A stretch of 64,000 bases of DNA from assembly GCA_038210495.1 (NCBI GenBank), contig JBBQWR010000004.1, positions 1 to 64,000 on the forward strand, given 5' to 3'. Made by a program: the position numbers and the translations under genes. This document shows positions 26,747 to 34,841 of this stretch, one piece after another (positions within the stretch are counted from its first letter, which is position 1; the number at the start of each line of letters is the position of its first letter). The stretch is from JBBQWR01 sp038210495. GTDB taxonomy: Bacteria; Planctomycetota; Planctomycetia; Pirellulales; DATAWG01. The notes below the pieces were generated by a model that saw only the letters and a list, made by a program, of their open reading frames with translations, made no database searches and was not told the DNA's origin.

Positions 26747-27276
26747 GTCAAAGTTTCGACGGTGATGTTGGAGTTGGTGTAAATGTCGATGCCGCTGGCG
26801 ATTTCCAGCGCCCGGCGAACGATATCGGCGGCCGATAGCGAGGAATGGGCCACGAGCGCGCGGGCCGCCGCGACCGCATAGTTGCCCCCCGAGCCGATGC
26901 CCAGAATGCCATCGGTCGGTTGAATGACATCGCCCGTGCCGCTGATCAATAGCGTATGTTTGGCGTCGACGACGGCCAGCAGCGCCTCGAGCCGGCGGAG
27001 GATACGGTCGGTGCGCCATTCTTTGGCGAGCTCGGTAGCGGCGCGAGGCACGTTTGAAGGAAAGTCCTTGAGCTTGGATTCGAAGCGTTCGAGTAGCGAA
27101 AACGCATCGGCCGTGGCGCCGGCGAAGCCCGTGATGACCCGATTGTCGGCGACGCGGCGGATTTTCATGGCGTCGGCTTTGACGATCGCCGTGCCGAGAG
27201 TCACTTGGCCGTCGCCCCCCATGGCCACTTGGCCGGCGTGTCGCACCGTGAGGATAGTCGTCGCTCGAATTTTCAT
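26734..27276 (-). CDS. hslV: HslV peptidase subunit of the HslVU protease
   Basis: The protein starts MKIRATTILTVRH. The catalytic amino-terminal Thr is expected within the TT pair after processing. Further family motifs are GDGQVTLG, KIRRVADNRVITGFAGATADAF, RTDRILRRLEALL and GGNYAVAAARALV. At 180 residues it is the usual size. ATG 27276 is chosen because upstream frame has no similarity. It forms a dodecameric proteasome-like chamber with HslU. Confidence 0.96.
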   Translation of the reverse strand: MKIRATTILTVRHAGQVAMGGDGQVTLGTAIVKADAMKIRRVADNRVITGFAGATADAFSLLERFESKLKDFPSNVPRAATELAKEWRTDRILRRLEALLAVVDAKHTLLISGTGDVIQPTDGILGIGSGGNYAVAAARALVAHSSLSAADIVRRALEIASGIDIYTNSNITVETLTCET

Positions 27277-27369
27277 GCGGGTTTCCGCGCCTGCCAAGGT
27301 TGGGGCTTGAACGCCCTCAAGTCTAGCAACCGAGGCGCGAGCGGACGAGTGGGGGATCGTGGCCCGGGC

Positions 27370-27417
27370 TTCCAGCCTGTATTTGCGCAGTTTTGAAGAT
27401 GCAAACACAGGCTGGAA
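27370..27417. repeat. 17-bp inverted repeat hairpin
   Basis: TTCCAGCCTGTATTTGC (27370-27386) pairs with 27401-27417 with one mismatch and a 14-base loop. It sits between the acyltransferase-like gene end and the hslV start. It could be a transcription end or another dispersed palindrome; there is no T-run. Confidence 0.6.
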
Positions 27418-27445
27418 TCATTTGCCACGCGGCAACGCCGATTAT

Positions 27446-28270
27446 CTAAGCGACGGCGCGGCGGCCGGCGAGATCGACAAGTTCGCGCGCGATCGGGCCT
27501 TGCAGCGCCGCTTCGAGTTGGCCGATCGCATTGGCCGCCGCGACGCCGTCGAGCACACGATGATCGCATAGCAGCGTCACGAGCGATCGACCTCGCTGGT
27601 CGAGCGGACCGTAGGTCAGGCTCGTCGTCAGCAGCGAGGGGTGCGAGCGATTCCAGGCCTGTTGCCCCGCCAGCGTCGACATGCTGAATGTGCCAACTCG
27701 CCGAGCTCGCTTCCGGAGCGACACATTCAAATTGAACCACCACAGCCATCTTCTGAGCGGGCCAGGCAAATGACTACTTGCCATCTGGCGCTTGAACGAC
27801 TGCTCAATCGGCTGGCGTTGATAGAACTCCAGGGCTCCTTGCAGCTCGACCAACGACAGCCGTTGCGGACCGTAAAACCTACCCCAGCAGACGCAATCCT
27901 CACCGGTCGCCTCATGCCGGCGATTGATGGCGATCACACCGACCGTGTCGTCCATCTCCACGAGCCGGGGCGAAGGCCAAGTGACGAACGCCCGGCGCAG
28001 TTCCGGCGTGTTCGCCGATACGATCGCGTAAGCTTTTAGGAACAAAGTGGACCATGAGATTCGCACTTGGCTGGCTTGCCGAAGAATCTCTAACTCACAT
28101 AGCTGCACGAACCGGTCCACGGCGAACCGCGGAATTCGGTGGGAAAGATAGAGTACGTCGCACAACACGGCTCGATGCTTGGAAAGCGGAATCGAGCGCA
28201 CTGACTTCTTGCCGGCGCTTGGCGAGTTGCTGGCGTTTGACTCGGCGGGTTTCGCATCGGCGGAAAACAT
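27446..28270 (-). CDS. Stand-alone 2-oxoacid dehydrogenase acyltransferase-like domain
   Basis: The carboxyl end has the acyltransferase signature CDHRVLDGVAAA, close to the DHRVxDGA active-site motif of E2 components of 2-oxoacid dehydrogenases, and GTFSMSTLA resembles their FTISNLG region. The protein has 274 residues and lacks lipoyl and E1/E3-binding domains. Its amino end is unusual, with IPLSKHRAVLCDVLYLSHRIPRFAV. No E1 or E3 gene is nearby. It may use another acyl donor, as chloramphenicol acetyltransferase-fold enzymes do, but I cannot name the substrate. It lies upstream of hslVU on the same strand. Confidence 0.65.
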   Translation of the reverse strand: MFSADAKPAESNASNSPSAGKKSVRSIPLSKHRAVLCDVLYLSHRIPRFAVDRFVQLCELEILRQASQVRISWSTLFLKAYAIVSANTPELRRAFVTWPSPRLVEMDDTVGVIAINRRHEATGEDCVCWGRFYGPQRLSLVELQGALEFYQRQPIEQSFKRQMASSHLPGPLRRWLWWFNLNVSLRKRARRVGTFSMSTLAGQQAWNRSHPSLLTTSLTYGPLDQRGRSLVTLLCDHRVLDGVAAANAIGQLEAALQGPIARELVDLAGRRAVA

Positions 28271-28344
28271 GCGGAGATGTTACGCAACCGTCGCCGCGGC
28301 CGCCAATAGCGATTTGCGTTGCCGGAGACTTTGGCGTCCGCGAA

Positions 28345-28383
28345 CCGGGGCTTCGGCGAGGCGCCTCCAGCCACGGGCGCCCG
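28345..28383 (-). repeat. GGCTGGAGGCG/CCGAAGCC repeat, copy 1
   Basis: A GC-rich palindromic unit (CCGGGGCTTCGGCGAGGCGC then CTCCAGCC and GGGCGCCCG). The same family is found at 30369-30474, 32696-32734, 44549-44660 and 45643-45683. Confidence 0.75.
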
Positions 28384-28418
28384 ATCACCCAATAAGCGTC
28401 TCTCGTCGCAACCGGGTC

Positions 28419-29084
28419 CTACTGATTGCGCTTCAGCGACCGCTGCAAGAGGCGGATATTCGCCCGCACCCCTTCGAGCTCGGGATTTAGCGCTATCGCG
28501 CGGCGGAATGCGTCGAGAGCCGCCACCTGATCGCCCAATTTCAAATAGCACTGGCCCAGCCCGGACGCGGCGCCGAAGTGATAGGGGTTTATTTCCAAGG
28601 TCTGACGGCAGGACCGGATGGCCTCTAAGTAATCGGCCAAGCCAAAATGGGCGATCGCCTGCTGATTCCAGCCCTCGGCGATCCAAGGCGCCTCGCGAGT
28701 CAAACGGCTGACTTCCCGCAGGGCGGCATGGAGATGCTGCATTTGATTCAGCTTCGTCACGCGAGCCAGCAGCAAACGCTGCGGCGCCGAGCCCGCCTTG
28801 TGCCAGAGCAGTCGGATTCCGCTATCGGCCAGCAATCGCACGCCCCGGTCGGAGTCGACGAGAGCTCGACCCAATGCGGCGTTCGATTCGTAGTCGCCCA
28901 AATGGCTAATCGCCAGCACGGATCCGCGCCGTGCGTTTCGATCTCCCATCACGACCAACCGCGCGAGCGAGGCGACTGCATACCGCACGGATACGCGGTG
29001 AGCAAAAGCACCGGTATCCTGATCCAGCAGATATTGCTGGTACAGTTCACTGAGCATCGGATGTCGATCGTGCGGTTCGGACAT
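28419..29084 (-). CDS. TPR-repeat protein with HEAT-like amino half
   Basis: The first half (about residues 20-100) is made of alternating small residues and helices (ARRGSVLAISHLGDYESNAALGRALVDSDRGVRLLADSG), like HEAT repeats. The second half carries two or three TPR units, e.g. WIAEGWNQQAIAHFGLADYL, YHFGAASGLGQCYLKLGDQV and ALDAFRRAIALNPE. There is no signal peptide, so a cytoplasmic scaffold is likely. ATG 29084 is preferred over the upstream frame to 29210, which is not protein-like. Partners are unknown. Confidence 0.75.
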   Translation of the reverse strand: MSEPHDRHPMLSELYQQYLLDQDTGAFAHRVSVRYAVASLARLVVMGDRNARRGSVLAISHLGDYESNAALGRALVDSDRGVRLLADSGIRLLWHKAGSAPQRLLLARVTKLNQMQHLHAALREVSRLTREAPWIAEGWNQQAIAHFGLADYLEAIRSCRQTLEINPYHFGAASGLGQCYLKLGDQVAALDAFRRAIALNPELEGVRANIRLLQRSLKRNQ

Positions 29085-29197
29085 GGCATGGCGCTTGTGG
29101 TATCGATGAGTTCCTTTAGTGTAATCGGGACGAAAAGGAATTAAACTACTAAGACGCCATTCGAAGCAAGAATACCGCCTTTGCGACCGACCTCGCC

Positions 29198-30343
29198 ATG
29201 TCCATCCCAACCCCAGTTCTCCGCTGGATGTCGATAATCGTTTTCATCGCGGCGCCGCTGGCAGGTTGGGCCCAAGCGGCGGACGAACCGATTGTCTGGC
29301 GGACGGGCGAGAAATTTCGCGACCAACTCGATCACAAGATCGGCGTCACCTGGGAGAACATTCCGCTCCGCCGAGCCATTAACAGCTTGTCGCGCTCGCA
29401 GGCCGTGTCGATCATCTTGGACCGCCGCGTCAACCCCGACGAGAATATCGACCTGTCGATAGAAGACGTTCCGTTGGAGACCCTGATCAAAGCGATCGCC
29501 GAGAAGAAGAAGATTGGAATGGGCATCGTCGGTTCGACGGTCTATCTCGGTCCCGGCGCCACCGCGGACAAAATTCGCACTCTAGCAACCCTCCGGCGAC
29601 AGGAGGCCCAGCAAGCCAAAGGAGGAATCTCGGGAAAATTTCTGGCGACCAAATCTCTGGCCTGGGATGAGGCCACGGCCCCGCGCGATATTTTGACCGG
29701 TCTGGCCACCGAAAGCAAAGTGACGATCCAGGGCCTCGACAAAATTCCGCACGACCTGTGGGCCGCCGCCACGATTCCCACCTGCTCGGTCGCCGAGCGG
29801 CTGACGCTCGTGGCCGCTCAATTCGATCTGACGTTCGAGCTTGTCGATGGAACTACGACCGCGAACCTCGTTGATATCCCCGACAAAGTTACGATCGAAC
29901 GCAGATTTTCGATTCCGGCCAAGCTGCAATCGCAGTCCGAACAGCTCATCAAGAACCTATCCAAGTTGGCGCCCTCTGCCGAAGCGAGCGTCGACGGCGC
30001 GACATTGTTCGTCCGTGGCAAGGCCGAAGATCAAGACCTTGCGGAGGTCATGTTGTCGGGCAAGACGGCGAAGAAGACGACTGTCGTGGGAGGCAAGAAG
30101 GTCTACCAGCTTTCGATCGTGATGCCGGTCGGCACACTGATCAAAACACTCGGCAAGAAGATGGAACTGGATGTGCAGATTGACGAAGCGGCCATTGCCG
30201 CAGCCGGGTTGTCGCTGACCAAGGAAGTGACGGTCAACGTCAAGGACGTGACGCAAGACGAGCTATTTGCGGCCGTGCTCGCCCCGGCGGGATTGACGTT
30301 CGATCATCGCGGCGCGGCCATCGCCATCCATCCGGGAAAGTAA
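29198..30343 (+). CDS. Secreted protein with STN/secretin-like short repeats
   Basis: A signal peptide (MSIIVFIAAPLAGWAQAAD region) is followed by a unit resembling STN domains: WENIPLRRAINSLSRSQAVSIILDRRV then IDLSIEDVPLETLIKAIAEK. A related unit recurs near the end: LIKTLGKKMELDVQIDEAAI then VTVNVKDVTQDELFAAVLAPAGLTF. STN-like domains occur at the periplasmic ends of secretins and TonB receptors, but here no membrane barrel follows (381 residues). It is probably a periplasmic protein of a planctomycete family; function is unknown. It is divergent from the TPR gene with a 113-base gap. Confidence 0.7.
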   Translation: MSIPTPVLRWMSIIVFIAAPLAGWAQAADEPIVWRTGEKFRDQLDHKIGVTWENIPLRRAINSLSRSQAVSIILDRRVNPDENIDLSIEDVPLETLIKAIAEKKKIGMGIVGSTVYLGPGATADKIRTLATLRRQEAQQAKGGISGKFLATKSLAWDEATAPRDILTGLATESKVTIQGLDKIPHDLWAAATIPTCSVAERLTLVAAQFDLTFELVDGTTTANLVDIPDKVTIERRFSIPAKLQSQSEQLIKNLSKLAPSAEASVDGATLFVRGKAEDQDLAEVMLSGKTAKKTTVVGGKKVYQLSIVMPVGTLIKTLGKKMELDVQIDEAAIAAAGLSLTKEVTVNVKDVTQDELFAAVLAPAGLTFDHRGAAIAIHPGK

Positions 30344-30368
30344 CCTGCGGGCAGGCGACGTGCAAAGC

Positions 30369-30474
30369 CGGGCGCCCGGGGCTGGAGGCGTCATCGCCGA
30401 AGCCCCCGAGATTGCATTCGACTCCGAGCCCAGGTGCTACCCATGCTTCCCTTCGGCGCGAGCCCCGGCCACCC
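30369..30474. repeat. GGCTGGAGGCG/CCGAAGCC repeat, copy 2, double-armed
   Basis: A forward arm at 30369-30409 and a reverse arm at 30445-30474 (GCTTCCCTTCGGCGCGAGCC then CCGGCCACCC) enclose 35 bases, giving an element able to fold into a large hairpin. Confidence 0.75.
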
Positions 30475-30497
30475 AAGCGCCGATAAGTTTACTTTTC

Positions 30498-31331
30498 CTA
30501 GAATCTAAGTGCCCGCTTGATCGTTTTTCGCCAGCGGCGAGCATTCAAGCGCCGTCGCACATATGCGAGGCCCGGGCGGTCGCCGAGTTGTCCGGCGAAA
30601 AACTCGCGCGTCAATCGATAGCCCTCCTTCACTTCGGCCGGATGATTCACGGTGATGCTCGTCTGGCCGGCGCCAAAGTGGCTCAGAAATTTCGGCACAT
30701 GCGCGATTTGTTTCGACCCGGCCGCTGCTTCCATGAGGAACAGTAGATCGGGTCCAGCTCCAAACCGCTCGGCGATTCGATCCAACTCCGGCGATCCGCC
30801 GATCGGCAAGCGAAACTTGGCCCACTCTCGGCGGACGAGAGAGCAACCCGGCGAAACAGGCGTTCGGCCGGCAAGCAGGGCGTCGGCCAAGTATTCATCG
30901 CTGGTAAACGAGCGCCTGTCGGGAAAGTGGTGATGCACTTCGTCTCGATCCGCGTAGTGCGCCGTCGCCGCGGAGAACGCGAGACCAATGGTCGGGCTCT
31001 CGATCATGGGGACCAATAGTTCCGCCAAAAACGCAGGCTCGATCCAATCGTCGGACCAGAGGATTTTGACGAAGTCGCCGGTGCAGCGCTCCAGTCCACG
31101 AATCCAATTGCGCGTCGGGCCGACGTTCGTCTCGTTTTGTAGCGACACGATCCGCGGATCGGTTGCCGCCAATTTGCCGATGACGTTCCAGGTGTCGTCG
31201 GTGCTGGCGTTGTCGATGACGATGATCTCCAGATTGCGATGCGTTTGGGCGAGCGCGCTTTGCACCGCGCGGACGATCAAATCGTCGCGATTGAAAACGG
31301 GAATCAGAATGCTAACTCTGTCGGCCGTCAT
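30498..31331 (-). CDS. Family 2 glycosyltransferase
   Basis: The GT-A fold opening VSILIPVFNRDDLIVRAVQS, the stretch IIVIDNASTDDTW, and the metal-binding type ILWSDDW (DxD-like) identify a GT2 enzyme that transfers a sugar from a nucleotide donor. The carboxyl part holds FGAGPDLLFLMEAA and a basic end (RRRLNARRWRKTIKRALRF). About 277 residues from ATG 31331. There are no membrane helices; it probably acts at the inner face of the membrane in polysaccharide or glycolipid assembly. The upstream gene is a UvrC-like nuclease, 31 bases away on the same strand, with no functional link evident. Confidence 0.85.
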   Translation of the reverse strand: MTADRVSILIPVFNRDDLIVRAVQSALAQTHRNLEIIVIDNASTDDTWNVIGKLAATDPRIVSLQNETNVGPTRNWIRGLERCTGDFVKILWSDDWIEPAFLAELLVPMIESPTIGLAFSAATAHYADRDEVHHHFPDRRSFTSDEYLADALLAGRTPVSPGCSLVRREWAKFRLPIGGSPELDRIAERFGAGPDLLFLMEAAAGSKQIAHVPKFLSHFGAGQTSITVNHPAEVKEGYRLTREFFAGQLGDRPGLAYVRRRLNARRWRKTIKRALRF

Positions 31332-31362
31332 GTTTGCAAATGTTTCCGAAATCAATGACGGC

Positions 31363-32562
31363 CTAGCCAACTGCCCTCAGATCGCCCGTCAAAAGCCGCT
31401 CGCATTGCTCGATTGCCTGCGGCGGAGCGATCGCCGAATCGCGCGCGATCGCATTGGCTCGGAACCACGAGAGGACAAGCAGCATGTGTTCCAAATCCTC
31501 GCAGGGCGAGGGAGTTTGATTGTCGGTCACTGGCGAGAAGATGTTGTGAAGATGCCGCAGGGTACGCCGCGCAGTTTCCTGGTCGCGCGGCGGATACACA
31601 ATATCGGCGACGTGTCCCTGGCGGATGACGAGCCAATATTCTCGGCCGCTGGGAGTCCTCGCGGGAAATACGAAGCAGGAATTGTGTCGTCCCGATCGCA
31701 GAGACTCCAAATGCCGATGCAGCCATTCCAGCGGCATCCACACGTCGCGCAGGTTGGCCGCCCGTTCGAAATGTTGATTTTCGGCGGAATCCAACATGTC
31801 GTGTTCCAACTGGTCCAACAGGCTGGTGTCGAGACCACACAGGAATGCTCGAGCTTGTGACAGGTTTTTTGCGTAGGCTTGTTTCGTGCAGCCCGCCGCG
31901 CACGGGGCCGGACAAGTACCCAGCTCAAAACGCGAACATTGCGGCTTGCGGTCCACGCTGAACAGTTCGAGTTGATCGGCGAAGATCATCGGCACTCGCT
32001 GCGGACAATCGCGCAGGTGAAACCAGGTGTTAACGTATCGCACCGCGTCGCGGAGGATTTCCTTCGACGGTAATGGCCCGAACACTTGGCGCGCTCGTTC
32101 AGTCGGTTGCGGGGCGAGATAAGCCTGCGGCGCCGGCCCGCGATCGAGACAGAGATACACTCGGCGAAACAGGCCGGGCTGTCCCCGCACGTTGTACTCG
32201 GGCCGCCAGCGGCGGATCAGTTCCAGCTCGCGCACGAGCGCCGGGAGCTCGTGCGGCGCCGACTCCCAAATTAGCCGCTCGGTCGATTGAATGATGCGGC
32301 CCGCCTTCGGGTCAGCCGGCTCCGCTTGGAGATAAGTGAGCAACCGATTGCGAAGCGACTTGGATTTGCCGACGTAGATCAACTTGCCCCGCGCGTCGAT
32401 CATTCCATACACGCCGGGCCGCGGTGGGCATTGCTCGCGCAAGATCCGCCTCGATTCACGGCGAGTCGGGGCGAGCGAAAAACCGCCGGGGCGCGGTCGC
32501 ATTCGCGGCCAATAGGCGCAGCGTCCAAATCCAACGAACGGCCTTGCTTCCCGCGGCGCCAT
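31363..32562 (-). CDS. UvrC-like GIY-YIG nuclease lacking the carboxyl nuclease half (Cho-like)
   Basis: The GIY-YIG domain is at residues about 45-125: PPRPGVYGMIDARGKLIYVGKSKSLRNRLLTYL, with the catalytic Arg and the Glu in ELELIRRWRPEYN. A cysteine-containing region with CSRFELGTCPAPCAAGC and a UVR-type helical pair (HFERAANLRDVW) follow. At about 399 residues the RNase-H-like nuclease and helix-hairpin-helix domains of UvrC are absent, as in Cho, which makes only the 3-prime incision in nucleotide excision repair. ATG 32562 is chosen; the frame continues upstream into repeat-derived sequence. Confidence 0.8.
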   Translation of the reverse strand: MAPREARPFVGFGRCAYWPRMRPRPGGFSLAPTRRESRRILREQCPPRPGVYGMIDARGKLIYVGKSKSLRNRLLTYLQAEPADPKAGRIIQSTERLIWESAPHELPALVRELELIRRWRPEYNVRGQPGLFRRVYLCLDRGPAPQAYLAPQPTERARQVFGPLPSKEILRDAVRYVNTWFHLRDCPQRVPMIFADQLELFSVDRKPQCSRFELGTCPAPCAAGCTKQAYAKNLSQARAFLCGLDTSLLDQLEHDMLDSAENQHFERAANLRDVWMPLEWLHRHLESLRSGRHNSCFVFPARTPSGREYWLVIRQGHVADIVYPPRDQETARRTLRHLHNIFSPVTDNQTPSPCEDLEHMLLVLSWFRANAIARDSAIAPPQAIEQCERLLTGDLRAVG

Positions 32563-32695
32563 AATCCATCCGTGACAATGCGCGCCGCGGTCATAGTCGC
32601 CTCGGCGCTGGCCGCATTGTAGAAACCCGTCACGGGGCTCACAAGCGCCGCGCACGGGTAGCGGTGCTAGCGTGGGGCGCGGAGCGTAAAGACGT

Positions 32696-32734
32696 CGGGC
32701 GCCCGGGGCTGGAGGCGCTTCGCCGAAGCCCCGG
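32696..32734 (+). repeat. GGCTGGAGGCG/CCGAAGCC repeat, copy 3
   Basis: A single forward arm (GGGCGCCCGGGGCTGGAGGC then CGAAGCCCCGG), in the divergent gap 32563-32833 between the nuclease and the oxidoreductase. The rest of that gap shows nothing recognisable. Confidence 0.75.
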
Positions 32735-32833
32735 TTGAGCACGCATCAGGTTCGATGCTTCACGAACGCCCCCGGGCACGCGATAATCAATACGCAGAAC
32801 GTTTTGCTCAATCGTCGAAATGGAAATCTTTCA

Positions 32834-33826
32834 ATGCCGAAAATCGTTCGCTTTTATCAAGTCGGAGGTCCGGAGCAATTGAAGCTCGAAGAATCGGCTT
32901 CGCGGCCGCCGGGCGCCGGTGAGGTCAAGCTGCGCGTGCAGGCCGTCGGACTGAATCGCGGCGAGCTGATGTATCTGCACGGGCAATATCTGGAGCCGAC
33001 CAAGCCGCCATCGCGGATCGGCTACGAAGCGGCTGGCATCGTCGAAGCGGTCGGACCAAACGTCGACAAAAGCTGGATCGGCAAGCGAGTGTCGACAATC
33101 CCCGGATTTTCGATGGCCAGGTATGGCGTGCTGGGCGAAGAGGCTATCGTCTTGGCCAGTTCGCTTGGCGAGTATCCAGCCGAATTGTCGACCGTCCAAG
33201 CGGCGGCCATTTGGATGCAGTACATGACGGCCTACGGAGCGATTGTGGCTTTCGGCAACGTGCAAGTCGGCGACACAGTCGTCATTCCGGCGGCGTCCAG
33301 TAGCGTAGGCCTTGCAGCCCTCCAGATCGTCAAAGGCGAAGGCGCCACGGTCATCGCCACCACGCGAACGTCGAAGAAACGCGATGAGCTAATGGCGCTT
33401 GGCGCCGATCACGTCATCGCGACCGACGAAGAAGACTTGGTCAAAAGAGTGAAGGAGTTGACAAGCGGCAAAGGCGCCCGGCTGACGTTTGATCCCGTGG
33501 CCGGCCCAGCGGTCGAGCAACTGGCCGAGGCGGCATCGAATCATGGCATCATCTTTGAATACGGCGCCCTCTCGATGCAGCCGACCCCTTTTCCTCTGAT
33601 GCCGGCGCTCATGAAGGGGTTGACGATCCGCGGCTACACGCTGATGGAAATCACCAGCGAGCCACGGCTCTTGGAGCCGGCCAAGCGGTATATCCACGAA
33701 CGGCTGAAGGACGGCCGGTTCAAGCCGAAAATCGCCAAGACATTTCCATTGGCCCAGGTTGTCGAAGCGTATAAATACATGGAGTCGAACGAGCAGGTCG
33801 GCAAGGTTGTTATTACGGTGGAATGA
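32834..33826 (+). CDS. Zinc-independent alcohol dehydrogenase/quinone oxidoreductase family protein
   Basis: This is a medium-chain dehydrogenase/reductase. The amino GroES-like half has PPGAGEVKLRVQAVGLNRGE and RIGYEAAGIVEAVG. The Rossmann half has VVIPAASSSVGLAALQIVKGEGATVIATT, where ASSSVG replaces the usual GxGxxG, followed by ALGADHVIATDEED. The catalytic zinc ligands Cys/His/Cys of alcohol dehydrogenases are not seen, which fits the quinone oxidoreductase class using NADPH. Length is 330 residues from ATG 32834. The substrate is unknown. Confidence 0.85.
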   Translation: MPKIVRFYQVGGPEQLKLEESASRPPGAGEVKLRVQAVGLNRGELMYLHGQYLEPTKPPSRIGYEAAGIVEAVGPNVDKSWIGKRVSTIPGFSMARYGVLGEEAIVLASSLGEYPAELSTVQAAAIWMQYMTAYGAIVAFGNVQVGDTVVIPAASSSVGLAALQIVKGEGATVIATTRTSKKRDELMALGADHVIATDEEDLVKRVKELTSGKGARLTFDPVAGPAVEQLAEAASNHGIIFEYGALSMQPTPFPLMPALMKGLTIRGYTLMEITSEPRLLEPAKRYIHERLKDGRFKPKIAKTFPLAQVVEAYKYMESNEQVGKVVITVE

Positions 33827-33857
33827 GCCCGCGATTCGCATTTCGCCAAGACCTCAG

Positions 33858-33880
33858 CGCTTACGTCGTGCGCGGCTCTA
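33858..33880. repeat. AGAGCCGCGCACG repeat, single arm
   Basis: GCTTACGTCGTGCGCGGCTC plus TA matches one arm of the inverted-repeat element at 56445-56534 and at 62786-62856. Confidence 0.7.
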
Positions 33881-33913
33881 GGGGCCGGCAATGCGCGGCA
33901 ATGAACGTGGCAA

Positions 33914-34156
33914 TCAGTCCGGCGGATCGTAGCCGCCGCGGCAAAAGGGGTTGCACCGGAGGATTCGCCCCAGGCCTTTGAACGTGCCGCGAATGGGGCC
34001 GTGGAGCTTGACCGCGGCGATGAAATAATTGCTGCACGTTGGACGGAAACGGCATTGCTGGCCGATCAAGGGGCTGAGCGTCACCTGATAACAGCGCACG
34101 ATGAAAATCAGCAACCGACTGGGCAGCGAACAGATAAACGTCCAAACCGAATTCAT
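33914..34156 (-). CDS. yidD: YidD membrane protein insertion efficiency factor
   Basis: The short protein has the YidD core: RCYQVTLSPLIGQQCRFRPT, CSNYFIAAVKLHG and RILRCNPFCRGGYDPP, preceded by an amphipathic/hydrophobic amino segment (LLIFIVRCY). About 80 residues, normal for the family. YidD sits at the inner membrane and helps YidC-dependent insertion. It follows rnpA by 11 bases, the classic rnpA-yidD order; rpmH and yidC are not nearby. Confidence 0.95.
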   Translation of the reverse strand: MNSVWTFICSLPSRLLIFIVRCYQVTLSPLIGQQCRFRPTCSNYFIAAVKLHGPIRGTFKGLGRILRCNPFCRGGYDPPD

Positions 34157-34167
34157 CGTCGCACACC

Positions 34168-34530
34168 TTAACGGGCGGTCGCTTTGGCTTTCGCCGCGGC
34201 CTGCTTGGCCAGCCGCACCAGCGAGTCGCCGATCCAGCACAACCGCGGATGAGCGCCGCCGCGCGGAATCGCCACGAAGTCGAAGCCGATGGGCAATTCC
34301 GGTCGCCGCAACCTGAACGCCTCGCGCAGTAGCCGTTTCCAGCGATTTCTGAAAACCGCCGGTCCGATGCGGCTCGAGACCGACAATCCAATTCGCGAGT
34401 GGGCCAGCCCGTTTTCGTCCGAGTAAATAGTCAGTCGCCCGTCGGATGCCGAGCGCCGCCTGGCGTAGACACGCTTGAAATCAGTCGGCCGGCGGAGGCG
34501 ATGCTTGGGGGTAAACCGCTCGTCGCTCAT
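34168..34530 (-). CDS. rnpA: Ribonuclease P protein component
   Basis: RnpA binds the catalytic RNA of RNase P and helps trim the 5-prime ends of tRNA precursors. The family signature is the basic helix AVFRNRWKRLLREAFRL (the RNR motif), preceded by RIGLSVSSRIG and an opening RLRRPTDFKRVY. Length is 120 residues. ATG 34530 overlaps the stop of the upstream small membrane protein gene by four bases (ATGA), so translation is coupled. The carboxyl end is Ala/Lys-rich. Confidence 0.95.
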   Translation of the reverse strand: MSDERFTPKHRLRRPTDFKRVYARRRSASDGRLTIYSDENGLAHSRIGLSVSSRIGPAVFRNRWKRLLREAFRLRRPELPIGFDFVAIPRGGAHPRLCWIGDSLVRLAKQAAAKAKATAR

Positions 34531-34841
34531 TCGGGCTCCGGTCGCCGCGGTCGGCCAGCGGTCGGCTGTTGGCGATCCCAATCGCTGGGCAGCAAACCAC
34601 TTCGTCCGCGAGTCGCCATCGAGCGGCGTCTGACAAACCGTCCGCCTAGCCAAACAAACAACACCAGCGCCACGCCCATGATCACCAGCCCGATTAAGGC
34701 CGCCAGAACGGCCGCTCGTTCGGTCGGATCCATCCGCTGCAAGAGCGATTCGTGCGGCGGCGCCAAATCGGCTAGCGGCACGGAATTGACACCACGGGCG
34801 ATCGCGCGCTGCAAACTGGTATAAGCCGCGCCGATTACCAT
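34527..34841 (-). CDS. Small single-span membrane protein of unknown function
   Basis: The 104-residue product has one strong helix in the middle (AAVLAALIGLVIMGVALVLFVWLGG) followed by a basic cytoplasmic-looking tail (RFVRRRSMATRGR). It overlaps the dnaJ-like gene at its start and rnpA at its end by a few bases each, so it is part of one operon. I do not recognise a family. Its place between a chaperone gene and rnpA-yidD hints at membrane protein biogenesis, which is inference only. Confidence 0.7.
   Translation of the reverse strand: MVIGAAYTSLQRAIARGVNSVPLADLAPPHESLLQRMDPTERAAVLAALIGLVIMGVALVLFVWLGGRFVRRRSMATRGRSGLLPSDWDRQQPTAGRPRRPEPE

Noticed and set aside
33914..34530. rpmH and yidC expected beside rnpA and yidD
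   Set aside because: Looked for on both sides; the neighbours are an oxidoreductase and a small membrane protein instead.
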